From Niveibacterium microcysteis (GTDB lineage Bacteria; Pseudomonadota; Gammaproteobacteria; Burkholderiales; Rhodocyclaceae): DNA of 64,000 bases. Both the position numbers and the translations under genes were made by a program. A model generated the notes under the pieces. It was given only the letters and a program-made list of their open reading frames with translations. It did not search any database and was not told the DNA's origin. The stretch covers positions 4,216,001 to 4,280,000 of the forward strand of contig NZ_CP071060.1 of assembly GCF_017161445.1 (NCBI RefSeq). Direction: 5' to 3'. Positions 26,400-35,222 of this stretch are shown here, one piece after another (the first letter of the stretch is position 1; each line of letters starts with the position of its first letter).

Positions 26400-27280
26400 G
26401 ATGCCGGTTGATAAACCCGCACATAGTCCACTTCCATCTGCACCGGGAAAATCGTGTCATCCACGGAGCCACCCAGAACGCCGCCGATCGCAAGGTTCAA
26501 CAGCAGGTACTGGGGCTTGTCATAGGGCCAGCCGCCATAGCCGTTGCCGGGGTTGGCGAACATGAAGTAGTTCGTGTTATCCACCCCGATCACGATGTAA
26601 TCTTTGGTCCAGTTGAGCTGATAGTTGTGGAACGCCGTGCAGGCGTCCGACACCTGCGTGCTGCCACCACGCTGCGTACCGTTCATGTGGTTGTAGAACT
26701 TGGTGTGGATCGTGCCGAGCACGGTCGAGGGCGCACTCCCGACCTGCTCCATGATGTCGATCTCACCGTCGTCAGGCCAGGCCCCGCCGGTGCCGAGCAT
26801 CCAGATCGCCGGCCAGGTGCCGCGACCACATGGCAGCTTCGCGCGGATCTCGTAGAAACCATAGGTCCAGCTGGCCTTGCCGCGGGTCACGAGCCGCGCC
26901 GAGGTGTAGTTCTGCCCACCCCAATCCGAAGCGGTCTTCTGCTGCTCCTTGCGCGCCGTGATGACCAGCTTGCCGTTGCTGACGACTGCGTTCTCCGCGC
27001 GGTCGCGCGCGTAGTACTGCAGCTCGTTGTTGTACCAGCCGGCCTGGTTGCGATCGGTGTCGTACTCCCAGCGCGAGGCATCGGGTAGGCCGTCGACATC
27101 GAACTCATCGGACCACACCATCTTCCAGCCCTCCGGCACGCCGCCAGCGGGCATCGTTGAGCCGCCGCCACCGGTGCCTGAACCGGCACCAGCGCTTGCA
27201 TCGCCGCCACCGCAGGCGGCAAGCCCAAGGCCCAGCGCAGCGGCACAGATGTAGGTACGAGCACGTGCAAAGTCGTTCAT
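26396..27280 (-). CDS. GH16 endo-beta-1,3-glucanase (laminarinase) lipoprotein
   Basis: 294 residues. Lipobox LAAC, Cys23, Gly/Ser-rich linker to about 45, then a single GH16 domain to the end. The catalytic motif EIDIME at about 174-179 (nucleophile Glu, Asp, acid/base Glu) follows WMLGTGGAWPDDG, as in bacterial laminarinases of subfamily GH16_3. It cuts internal beta-1,3 bonds in laminarin-type glucans at the cell surface or periplasm. It overlaps GH81 upstream and lacI downstream by 4 bp each, so the three are translationally coupled. Confidence 0.92.
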   Translation of the reverse strand: MNDFARARTYICAAALGLGLAACGGGDASAGAGSGTGGGGSTMPAGGVPEGWKMVWSDEFDVDGLPDASRWEYDTDRNQAGWYNNELQYYARDRAENAVVSNGKLVITARKEQQKTASDWGGQNYTSARLVTRGKASWTYGFYEIRAKLPCGRGTWPAIWMLGTGGAWPDDGEIDIMEQVGSAPSTVLGTIHTKFYNHMNGTQRGGSTQVSDACTAFHNYQLNWTKDYIVIGVDNTNYFMFANPGNGYGGWPYDKPQYLLLNLAIGGVLGGSVDDTIFPVQMEVDYVRVYQPAS

Positions 27281-29538
27281 GGTTGCTTTCCTTGAGTGCG
27301 CGCTGCGGAACGCGGTGGCACGACGAGTCGTGTGCCATCGCTGAAAACCACCGTGCGAGCGCGCGGGCCAGTGTTGTAAGCGAGATAGGTGCGTACGCCA
27401 TCTGCGCGGCGGAACACCGAGTACAGCGGCGCGTCTGCGCCGACACTCAGATCCGGGCGCCCGTAAGCAGCGAGCGTGTTCATCCAGTGCCAGGTATGGC
27501 TGCGTGTTTCACCGTCCTCCACCGCGCCCTTCGGGTTCCAGCGTGCGATCGCGGTCTTCGCGTCGCTCAGGGCGTGGTAGCCGAGCAGGATGTCCTGCCA
27601 GATGTCGCGCGGCGCCTTGCCATCGCGTGCGAGGAAGCGCTCGAACTCGGCGTCCATCGCGTCGAGGTTACGCAGGATGTAGTCCGGATCGGCCGCGAGG
27701 TAGAGCGATGCAGTGGTGAGCGGCAGCAGGTTGATGCCATGCACCTCGCGCGGATCTTCGGTCCACCAGGTGGTGTGGATGTACTTGTCACCCCACACCA
27801 TCGCCGCATCGACGTTGCTGTACTCGGGCGCAAACACCTTGTGGTGCAGGTCGAACCAGTAGTGCTTGAGCGCCTCGATTTCGGTGGTGTAGAGGTAGAT
27901 GCCCGCATCGCGAATCCGCTTGTTACCGGTGGCCTCGCCCCACAGGATCATGCCCGCCCAGGCATTGATCGCCTCGGATGACGACTCCTGATTGTTGCCG
28001 TCGAAGAACGGCGCGCCGCCGGATGCCCAGGAATGCCCCTCGTAGGCATCGAAGTGCCGCAGGCGCGGGAACATGCGGTTGGCCGGGTCGGTATTGGCGA
28101 TGTCATCGATCATCAGCTCGACCATGCCGCCCCACTTGTCGCGCTTAGCCCAGTCGGGATCGCGCAGCGCAATCTGCGCCGCGGCGAAGATCCAGTAGCC
28201 GTAGTGGAAGTGGTGGTCGTTGAGTTCGTTGGCAGAGCCGTACTCGTCCGGATAGCCGATCAGCGAACCCACCCGTTTGTTGTAGTGGAAGTAGCGCTCC
28301 ACTTCGTCACCCGGAGCAAACCAGCGCTGCATGCGCGCCTTGGTCGCGGCGAGGATCGCATCGCGATCGCTGGTGCGGCCCATCGCTTCGACGATGCCCA
28401 TCACCTGCACGGCGCGGTTGAAACCCTTGCCCTCCCAGTACGTGCCGCGGCTGCCGAGCAGCTGATCGGGCCCGAACTGAAGATCTTCGGCCAGGAAGGC
28501 GTCGAGCTGCGCACGCGCGGGGCCTTCCGCCAGTGCCGGCCAGGTCGGTACGAAACCGCGGTAACGGTAGCGTGTCTGGAAGCTGTTGCCGCTGATGAGC
28601 TTGAGCTCGCCACGGATCGATTTGTAGCTCAAGGGCAGCACCGCGGGCAGCTGCGGGTTGTCGTGCCACTGGTGCGGATACAGCGCGAAGACCGTGCCCT
28701 TCTCGGTTCCCTCACGCGGCTGCGTGGTCGCGAGATAGGTCGTGGTGAGCTCGCTGCGCTTCTCGTCGTACTGCCAGCTCACCTTGGTGTCGGTGATGAA
28801 GGCAAAGGCGTTGCGCCGCAGCAGTTTCACCTGGGCGGCATCGGCCGCCGGCAGCACCGCAACGCTGAAGTAGCCCTTACCCTTCGGCAACACGAGTTCG
28901 AGCGACACCGCATCGGCCTCGCGCCACTGGCCACCCGCTGGCGCATACAGCGCATAGGCGCGATCGCCGACTGCAATGCCCAAGGTGCGGCCGTCGTCGG
29001 AGCGCGAGAACACCCGGTAGGGCGCGCTGGCCTTGAAGCGCACATCACCGCGCGTGATTTCGTAGAAGCTGTAGGGCGAACCGTGCGCGAGGGTGGCCGT
29101 CAGACGGTCTGCGCCGCTGGCCATCACGACATCGACAGCCCAATCGGAATAGCGCCCGACCCGTGCATCCGCCGGGGTGAAGGCTGTCGGCGCGATGCTC
29201 AGCCGTGAGCGATGCGGCGCAACGATGTCGTTCTCCTCGCGCGTTGCGCTGAGGATCGCTGCCGGCTTCGGCACATCCACCTCAAAGCCTTCAGGCGTGG
29301 GGCGATACGAGGCGGGCTGCGCGTAGAGCGGTTGCGGCCAGGGGGAGAAGAGCAGCGACGAGAACCATTTGTTGGTCGGCGCCGGGCCACCTTCATAGCG
29401 CACCGGCGGCAACTCGCGCTCGCTGCCGAGTTGCTGCGCTGCGCTGTATTGGCCAAGGCCGTGCTTGACCGTGTCGGCGCGGCTCGTCGTCGCACAAAGA
29501 GCCAGTATTGCGACGGCGGCGAATTTGATCGGATTCAT
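27277..29538 (-). CDS. GH81 endo-beta-1,3-glucanase
   Basis: 753 residues with a Sec signal peptide (cleavage after TTSRA, about residue 21). GH81 features: TNKWFSSLLFSPW near the mature N-terminus, ELNDHHFHYGYW near 438 with the conserved Asp, and DGNNQESSSEAINAW near 521 with the catalytic Glu pair. GH81 enzymes cleave beta-1,3-glucan by inversion. No extra binding module is attached. It starts 80 bp after the Exop_C-like lipoprotein gene, behind an attenuator-like hairpin, with a weak ribosome site. Confidence 0.92.
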   Translation of the reverse strand: MNPIKFAAVAILALCATTSRADTVKHGLGQYSAAQQLGSERELPPVRYEGGPAPTNKWFSSLLFSPWPQPLYAQPASYRPTPEGFEVDVPKPAAILSATREENDIVAPHRSRLSIAPTAFTPADARVGRYSDWAVDVVMASGADRLTATLAHGSPYSFYEITRGDVRFKASAPYRVFSRSDDGRTLGIAVGDRAYALYAPAGGQWREADAVSLELVLPKGKGYFSVAVLPAADAAQVKLLRRNAFAFITDTKVSWQYDEKRSELTTTYLATTQPREGTEKGTVFALYPHQWHDNPQLPAVLPLSYKSIRGELKLISGNSFQTRYRYRGFVPTWPALAEGPARAQLDAFLAEDLQFGPDQLLGSRGTYWEGKGFNRAVQVMGIVEAMGRTSDRDAILAATKARMQRWFAPGDEVERYFHYNKRVGSLIGYPDEYGSANELNDHHFHYGYWIFAAAQIALRDPDWAKRDKWGGMVELMIDDIANTDPANRMFPRLRHFDAYEGHSWASGGAPFFDGNNQESSSEAINAWAGMILWGEATGNKRIRDAGIYLYTTEIEALKHYWFDLHHKVFAPEYSNVDAAMVWGDKYIHTTWWTEDPREVHGINLLPLTTASLYLAADPDYILRNLDAMDAEFERFLARDGKAPRDIWQDILLGYHALSDAKTAIARWNPKGAVEDGETRSHTWHWMNTLAAYGRPDLSVGADAPLYSVFRRADGVRTYLAYNTGPRARTVVFSDGTRLVVPPRSAARTQGKQP

Positions 29539-29558
29539 CAGGACAACCTAGAAATTCA

Positions 29559-29594
29559 AAAGGCTCGATGTCGCGCGTGCGCCATCGAGCCTTT
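29559..29594 (-). terminator. Attenuator-like hairpin between the Exop_C-like gene and GH81
   Basis: Perfect 12-bp stem AAAGGCTCGATG/CATCGAGCCTTT with a 12-nt loop. On the minus strand it is followed by TTTT. It sits between two genes of the same strand, so partial termination could give more lipoprotein than glucanase mRNA. Confidence 0.6.
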
Positions 29595-29617
29595 CTCTGT
29601 TACTCAAACATGCGCGA

Positions 29618-30328
29618 TCAGCTACCGCACTTCATCGCCACATCGGCGTCCTTGGCCGCGCCGGGCACATAACGGACATTGGCAACCGACATCGACATCG
29701 GCTTGGCGGTGTAGATCACCCACGGAGTGTTCACGACCGGGAACTTGGTGCCGGCCTTCTCGAAGCAAGCAAGCGGGATCTTCACGGTGGTCAGCTTCTC
29801 GAGCGGCAGGCTCTTCAGGTAGGCCGTCGTATCGACCATGCCCATGCAGGGGTAACGGCAGTCGACGCGCACCAGCACCTGATCTTCCGGCGCCTTGTGC
29901 ATAACGGCGTCGAATACAAGGGCGGAGTCTGCGTCAACGTAATCGACCTGATCGTGCGAGGTCTTCGACTGCGAGTAGATCTGGCCCACGCCACCGGTCC
30001 AGGTGACCTTGACGCCGTTCACACCACCCACCTTGGTCGGCTCGGCCTTGATGTTGCCGGCATCCATTGCGCCGAGACCCTTGTTCGGCACGATGAAGGC
30101 CCAGTTCGCCGGCGTACCGAGGAAGAGGACGTTCGGGTCAACACTACCTTGGTCGCCATAGACCAGCAGCGGCTGCAGCTTGCCGGCCTCGGCCGGGGCT
30201 GCCGCGGCGGCAGGCGCTGCAGCAGGCGCTGCACCGGGCGTCGATGCGCAGCCGGTCATCAGCGACATTGAAAGCGCAGTCATCGCCAGCGCAGCACCGG
30301 CGGAAAGCTTGGAGATCTCCTTGATCAC
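29618..30328 (-). CDS. Lipoprotein with Exop_C-like (galactose-binding-like) domain
   Basis: 236 residues from GTG 30328, with AAGGAGG 5 nt upstream. Signal peptide with lipobox MTGC, Cys27, then an Ala/Pro-rich linker. Residues about 70-236 resemble the C-terminal domain of ExoP-type GH3 beta-glucosidases: VTWTGGVGQIY, DSALVFDAVMHKAPEDQVLVRVDCRYPCMGMVD, LPLEKLTTVKIPLACFEKAG, SVANVRYV. No catalytic domain is present, so it may be a glucan-binding surface protein. A perfect operator lies 86 bp upstream. Domain identity is from memory of the family pattern. Confidence 0.7.
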   Translation of the reverse strand: MIKEISKLSAGAALAMTALSMSLMTGCASTPGAAPAAAPAAAAAPAEAGKLQPLLVYGDQGSVDPNVLFLGTPANWAFIVPNKGLGAMDAGNIKAEPTKVGGVNGVKVTWTGGVGQIYSQSKTSHDQVDYVDADSALVFDAVMHKAPEDQVLVRVDCRYPCMGMVDTTAYLKSLPLEKLTTVKIPLACFEKAGTKFPVVNTPWVIYTAKPMSMSVANVRYVPGAAKDADVAMKCGS

Positions 30329-30413
30329 GACATCCTCCTTAATGGACTTGGGTTCGCAGCACATTGATCGGGGCCCGGCTTCTTTGTCTGGATTCAGGCC
30401 TGCGCAAAGCCTA

Positions 30414-30429
30414 ATGAAAGCGCTTTCAT
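30414..30429. promoter_or_regulatory. LacI-type operator, Exop_C-like lipoprotein promoter
   Basis: Perfect 16-bp palindrome ATGAAAGCGCTTTCAT. On the minus strand a TAATAT hexamer directly precedes it, so a bound repressor would cover the start site. Confidence 0.82.
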
Positions 30430-30546
30430 ATTACAAGACGGTCACCTCAAACAGCAGGATGAGTCAGGTACCCTGCAGGATCAGGCGGATTTCAGCACTG
30501 CGTCGCGCCCGCCCGCGCGCTTGTACGCAGGCGGGTGCGAGATCAA

Positions 30547-31455
30547 TCAGAGGTTTTTCAAGGCCTCGGCACGCTTGGCTTCGTACTCGGCTTCGGTGAT
30601 CAGCCCTTGGTCGCGCATGCGTTTGAGCAGCACGAGGCGGCTTTCCTGCTGGCTGAAGTGGCGCTGCACAGCGGGGTCCACCGCCGGAGAGGCGGCGGGC
30701 TGCGCTGCCGCCGCAGGTGCGGCGGCCGGTGCCACGACGGCCGGGGCTGCCGGTGCGGCCGATGCAGCCGATGCCGCCGCATCCAGCTGGAAAGCGATCC
30801 AGTCGTTGCGGAGCACGCGCGCGCCGCTCTGGCCGGACTCAACGATCTTCACCCGCTCCGAACTCTTTGCGCGCTTGCCCGGATCAAGTGCGCGGGTCGG
30901 GCTGGTGCCCGGCCGCAGGCCAAGCAGCGCATCGGACAACTGCACCCCGACGATCAGCTGCAACGCCCCATCGGCATAGAACACCCTGCCGGTGTTCGTC
31001 AGCTTCGCACCATAGGCACCCAACTCCTTGTGGCGGCTGGTACTGACAAACACCAGATCCTGATCCGGGCCGGCCTTCGTGAGACTACCGGCGATCGCGC
31101 GGGCCAAGCGGGACACTTCGGCCTGCTCGAACAGGGCTACGGTGTCCTTGCCGAGGATCACCTGCACGCTGCTCAGCGCACGTGTCACCGCGTCGGCGGA
31201 AAGCTGAACCGGGTGCTGATTCGGCGCGCCTTTTTCTGCGCCGCTGCGCTGCTGCAGTTCGATGTAGTCCCACGGACTCAGATTCAGCCGATCCGTCGGA
31301 TTCGCGACCCACACGGTGATGCGGCTTTCGCTGTCGCTGAACAGATCGGTGAGGCCGTCAAGCGGACCGGCGTGCGCCGCCGGCGCACCGGCGAAGGCTG
31401 CAGCGGTCGCGAGCGCCAGGCAGAGCCGGCGGGTGGAAAGGATCGATCTGTTCAT
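30547..31455 (-). CDS. Exported protein of unknown function with C-terminal SHOCT domain
   Basis: 302 residues from ATG 31455, AGGAGG 6 nt upstream. Signal peptide to about residue 26. Residues about 30-230 are an unassigned domain (ITVWVANPTDRLNLSPWDYIELQQ, LVFVSTSRHKELGAYGAKLTNTGRVFYADGALQLIVGVQ). An Ala/Pro-rich linker and a SHOCT motif (LVLLKRMRDQGLITEAEYEAKRAEALKNL type) follow at 270-302. SHOCT helices are thought to mediate oligomerisation or anchoring. The gene follows the GH161-like gene by 66 bp in the same direction. A role in glucan use is possible but not shown. Confidence 0.75.
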   Translation of the reverse strand: MNRSILSTRRLCLALATAAAFAGAPAAHAGPLDGLTDLFSDSESRITVWVANPTDRLNLSPWDYIELQQRSGAEKGAPNQHPVQLSADAVTRALSSVQVILGKDTVALFEQAEVSRLARAIAGSLTKAGPDQDLVFVSTSRHKELGAYGAKLTNTGRVFYADGALQLIVGVQLSDALLGLRPGTSPTRALDPGKRAKSSERVKIVESGQSGARVLRNDWIAFQLDAAASAASAAPAAPAVVAPAAAPAAAAQPAASPAVDPAVQRHFSQQESRLVLLKRMRDQGLITEAEYEAKRAEALKNL

Positions 31456-31521
31456 GCTTGCCTCCTGATTCGAACCGGTCGGCGCGCCCTCGCGCCGCAC
31501 CGGCTTGCGTTGTTGTCTTGC

Positions 31522-34500
31522 CTAACCGGTGGCGTCGCCGGCCTCCCGGCCAAGCACCACCGTCAATCGTTCGATTGCGCCATCGCGCAAAGCCTGCGCA
31601 TGCGGCGCTGGCAGCTGACGGCCGCTGATCGTATGCCGCACGCCATCGTTGTAATGGACCCGATAGCCCTGCACCTGCACACCGTCCGGGCCCCAGGTGT
31701 CGCAACGCAGCGGGTTCTCCAGCACCAGCAGGCAGTCGCCAAGGATGCTGAATGCCAGCGAACCGGCCGGCAGCGTCGCTTCGCGTGCGACCTCCTTGCC
31801 GCTCGGCCCGGGCGCGACGATACCGCTTGCGCTGGCGCGCCGCACATGCCGCGCGTCGGTCGTAAACAGCTCACCGGGCAGCGCCGGGCGTGCTTCGAAC
31901 ACCAGCGCACCATCGTCGCCCTGGCGGAACGGCCGTTCGCCCAGAATCGCCAGCAGCAGCATGTTGTAGAACTCACTGGTGCTGCCCGACAAGCGCGCGG
32001 AGAAGCCATTGCCGTGCAAGGACGCATCCGGATTGGCGCTGGTGACGATGAAGGAGACGTTCTCGAAGATCGAGCGGCCGTACTGAGCAGGGTCACGCCA
32101 CGGCACCAGACCGCTTTGCGCTGCCTGCCAGAAGCTGTCGTAGAGCCCCGCACGCAGCAGCTCGAGCAGGTACTTGTAGGCCATGTGCAGGAAGATCGAC
32201 TCGTTCTCCAGCCAGCCCGGCGTAAAGGCTTGCAGGCGGCCGATCTCGAGCGGCATCTGCTGTGTCGACCCGCTCACCTTGTACATGCCAAGCGGTGCGT
32301 CGTAGAGCTCCGATTCGCGCACCCCGGCGGCAATCCGCGCGGCGGCCGCAGTGTCTTGCGCAAGCCGCAGCGCGTGCACGCTGCCTTCGATGAACGGAGC
32401 CACCGGCTTCGCTTCGAAGCGGATCGCGCGGCAGGTCTGCATCGGTTTGCCGTGCAACTCGCGCGTCATGTTGAGCGGCGCATATTCGACCAGGTCGAAC
32501 ATCCAGTAGGTGGTACAGATGCCTAGCTTGTCGTCGAACGCACGTGCAATGCCGGCAGCCAGCAGCTCGGAAGATTGGGCCAGCCAGTCGCGCAGATCGG
32601 CCAGTGGCCAACGGCGCTCACGGCCGGAGAGATCCTCCAGCAGCTGCAAACGATAGGCTTCGCGCGCATCGGCCGCCTGCGACCAGTATTCGAACGCGCT
32701 GATGCTGCCACCGAGGCGCACCGCAACAAGATGGCGGACCTCGTCGAGCAGCGTGGCGGCCTCTTCCGGCAGCGTCACGCTTGCGCCCTGCAGCGCGTAG
32801 TCGTCGCACCACCGCAGGATCAGCCGCACCAGACGCAACAGCTCCTGGCTCTCGTTGATCGACGAGCCGAACAGACCAGGCAGGCCGTTGATCGAATCGT
32901 TCCAGTTCGGCTTGTCGGCCTCCATCTCGATCCCCATACCGGCAGGGTCGAGGGTTGCAAGCTTCACCGTGGCAAGCAGGACCAGCTTGGAAAGCAGGCT
33001 GGAACGGTAGATCGCGCCATCGCGGGTGCGCACCTTGTCGGCCTCGCTGCTGCGCATGGCAATCAGTGCCGCCTTGCCTTCGTCGAGCTCCACCGCCTCG
33101 TACTGGCGTGGGCCGTTCGCTGTCAGCACGTACTTCTGCGCGCGCGGCAGCACCCGCACCGCATTGTCGAAGTAGCTGAAACGGCGCTCGGCCGTCAGCA
33201 GCGCCGCCATGCGATCCGGGAAGAGGCCTTCGAAACTCTCGATCAGGTCGAGGTTGTAGAACCAGTGGTCGGTCCAGAAGCCTTCGCCGTGCTCGGCGTC
33301 TTCGAGCTTGCGACTCGCCAGCACCAGTGCCGAAACCAGCTCGAACAGCGGCCCGCGCAGCATCGCCTGATGCTCCGCAGCCCAGCGAATCACCGTATCC
33401 GGAATCCACGGTTTCGCCAGCGCGCCGAGCAGGCTGTCGTGCAGCGCCGGCAGTACCAGGCGGTCGAGTGCCGGCTGCGCGGCCGCCACGTCGAGCTGGT
33501 AGCGCAGCCCTTTCACCACTTGCGGGTTGTAGCCGTCGAGCTGGATCAGGTTGACGAAGTACTCGATGTTCGCGGCGCCGACATCCGGGTTGAACCACAC
33601 ATCGTTGCGGCGGTTCTGGTTCACATCGCGGTAAGCGCCATTCCCCTGCGAGAAGTAGGTCGGCGCGAGACGGAACTGGTTGTAGTCGCGCTCGGTGTCA
33701 CCATGGCGGCGCGAAAACAGGTACAGCACATCCCGCCGTTCGGCGTTGCCGATTGATAGCGGGTAGCCGCCACGCAAGAGGTTGTCGAGGAAGTTCTGGC
33801 CGGCATAGGCGTTGAGCCGCGCATCCTCGGTAACGAGAAAGCAGCGGTCCATCAGCGCGCGCACCAGTTGCTCGTTCTCGTCCGCCTTGGCGGCGAAGAA
33901 GGCGGGCGTGGCGTACTGCGGCAGGCGCGCGTTCCAGTCCGCAAGGCTATCCACCTTCGCGAACAGCGCATGCAAGGTCACCGATTCACCCGCCGCGAGG
34001 CTGACACCGCCATGCGCCAGCGCGCTCGGCGTGCGGTTGCCCGACTGCTGTTCGGCGCGCCAGCGGTACTGGCCGCCGACAAACTGCTCCGGGAAATCGA
34101 AATCGGTGACACGCCCGAACACTTCCTGCGGATCGATCACCGGGTCGAGCAGGCGGGTTTCGCCGCCCTGCGTGAGCGTCGCGAAGAAGGCATGCCCCTT
34201 GTCGATCGGCTTCACCTCGGCGGTGTCGGCGAAGGTCACCTTCAGCCGTGCGTAGGGCGCGCGCTGGTCGAGGTTGTCGACGGTGTACCACGCCTCGATC
34301 GTGCGCGACATGTGCTTCATGGCCCAGTCGTTGAGGCCGTAGGGCATGAACTGCGGCAGGCCATCGACAAGCTGCAGCACGACCGGCTCGGAGGCCGTGT
34401 TCGTGATCACCAACTCACGCGCCAGGGCCGCGACCGGCTCGTTCGGAATCGTGAAATAGCGGACCTGGAAACGCAGACCCAGCGCGGCATCCTGCTCTTC

Positions 34501-34884
34501 AAGGCGCAGATCCCAGGGGCTGATGCTCAAGTGACGCGACGGCTCGTTCGCGCGCGCAGCGAGGCTGTCACGGAAGGGCTCGACATAGCCGCTGCGCTCA
34601 CCGCGCGTCCAGTGAACGAAGGTTCGGAAGCCGGTGCTGCTCGTCAGGCGGTAGGCCTTGTTGGCCGGCTGGAACTCGACGATCGCGCCGTCCTTGTCCT
34701 GCACACCAAAGCTGCTGACGCCCTGCCCGCGGTTCACGTAGAACGCCCACAGCGGCACGCCCATCACACCGGCGATGCCAGGAAAGAAGCTCGCGAAGGG
34801 CTTGGCGCGGTGATAGCCCTCGATACGGAAACGCTGCGGATCAGCCGGATCGACGAGGTAGACGGGTTCGGAGCTTGGATTCAT
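31522..34884 (-). CDS. GH161-like beta-1,3-oligoglucan phosphorylase
   Basis: 1120 residues, no signal peptide, cytoplasmic. Its N-terminus (FASFFPGIAGVMGVPLWAFYVNRGQ, then EFQPANKAYRLTSSTGFRTFV) and size match bacterial GH161 proteins such as Paenibacillus PapP. A central PNWNDSINGLPG near 660 resembles the W-N-D segment of GH94-type phosphorylases, where the Asp is the general acid. Expected reaction: beta-1,3-oligoglucan plus phosphate gives alpha-glucose-1-phosphate and a shorter oligomer. A perfect 18-bp operator lies about 145 bp upstream, shared with the divergent lacI. Family call is from sequence memory; a GH94-like relative of other specificity is the main alternative. Confidence 0.75.
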   Translation of the reverse strand: MNPSSEPVYLVDPADPQRFRIEGYHRAKPFASFFPGIAGVMGVPLWAFYVNRGQGVSSFGVQDKDGAIVEFQPANKAYRLTSSTGFRTFVHWTRGERSGYVEPFRDSLAARANEPSRHLSISPWDLRLEEQDAALGLRFQVRYFTIPNEPVAALARELVITNTASEPVVLQLVDGLPQFMPYGLNDWAMKHMSRTIEAWYTVDNLDQRAPYARLKVTFADTAEVKPIDKGHAFFATLTQGGETRLLDPVIDPQEVFGRVTDFDFPEQFVGGQYRWRAEQQSGNRTPSALAHGGVSLAAGESVTLHALFAKVDSLADWNARLPQYATPAFFAAKADENEQLVRALMDRCFLVTEDARLNAYAGQNFLDNLLRGGYPLSIGNAERRDVLYLFSRRHGDTERDYNQFRLAPTYFSQGNGAYRDVNQNRRNDVWFNPDVGAANIEYFVNLIQLDGYNPQVVKGLRYQLDVAAAQPALDRLVLPALHDSLLGALAKPWIPDTVIRWAAEHQAMLRGPLFELVSALVLASRKLEDAEHGEGFWTDHWFYNLDLIESFEGLFPDRMAALLTAERRFSYFDNAVRVLPRAQKYVLTANGPRQYEAVELDEGKAALIAMRSSEADKVRTRDGAIYRSSLLSKLVLLATVKLATLDPAGMGIEMEADKPNWNDSINGLPGLFGSSINESQELLRLVRLILRWCDDYALQGASVTLPEEAATLLDEVRHLVAVRLGGSISAFEYWSQAADAREAYRLQLLEDLSGRERRWPLADLRDWLAQSSELLAAGIARAFDDKLGICTTYWMFDLVEYAPLNMTRELHGKPMQTCRAIRFEAKPVAPFIEGSVHALRLAQDTAAAARIAAGVRESELYDAPLGMYKVSGSTQQMPLEIGRLQAFTPGWLENESIFLHMAYKYLLELLRAGLYDSFWQAAQSGLVPWRDPAQYGRSIFENVSFIVTSANPDASLHGNGFSARLSGSTSEFYNMLLLAILGERPFRQGDDGALVFEARPALPGELFTTDARHVRRASASGIVAPGPSGKEVAREATLPAGSLAFSILGDCLLVLENPLRCDTWGPDGVQVQGYRVHYNDGVRHTISGRQLPAPHAQALRDGAIERLTVVLGREAGDATG

Positions 34885-35222
34885 CGTGGCACCAGGAAGA
34901 GAGCGTTGCCCCGAGCCGGCCGCGCTGCGCCGGACGCCGGGAAGTGATGGATGGTTCGGTTCTCTCTTCGCTCGAAGCCGCTTTTCGCGGGAAAAGCTTG
35001 CCTTGGGTCGTTTGAAGGGAACAGAATATTGAAAGCGCTTTCAATGCGCAAGAAGCTCAGCTCGCGCGGCACGGATGCCTGCAGTGCAGCAGTACGTCGC
35101 CCGCGCTTTGCGGCACATCGTCGCGTGATGCCGAAGAATTGGCACACTTGAGATGTCCGACAGACGCGATACGCGGCTGATCTGATATACAACCCTGAAC
35201 ACAGCTCGCCCCCCCGCACTTC
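34885..35222. promoter_or_regulatory. Divergent promoter region, GH161-like gene and lacI
   Basis: 338 bp without a gene. It holds the 18-bp operator at 35028-35045. The lacI start has no recognisable SD. No other element seen. Confidence 0.6.
35028..35045. promoter_or_regulatory. LacI-type operator, GH161-like/lacI region
   Basis: Perfect 18-bp palindrome ATTGAAAGCGCTTTCAAT, the longest copy of the regulon motif. It lies between the divergent GH161-like and lacI genes, so it could mediate both repression of the phosphorylase and autoregulation. Confidence 0.85.
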
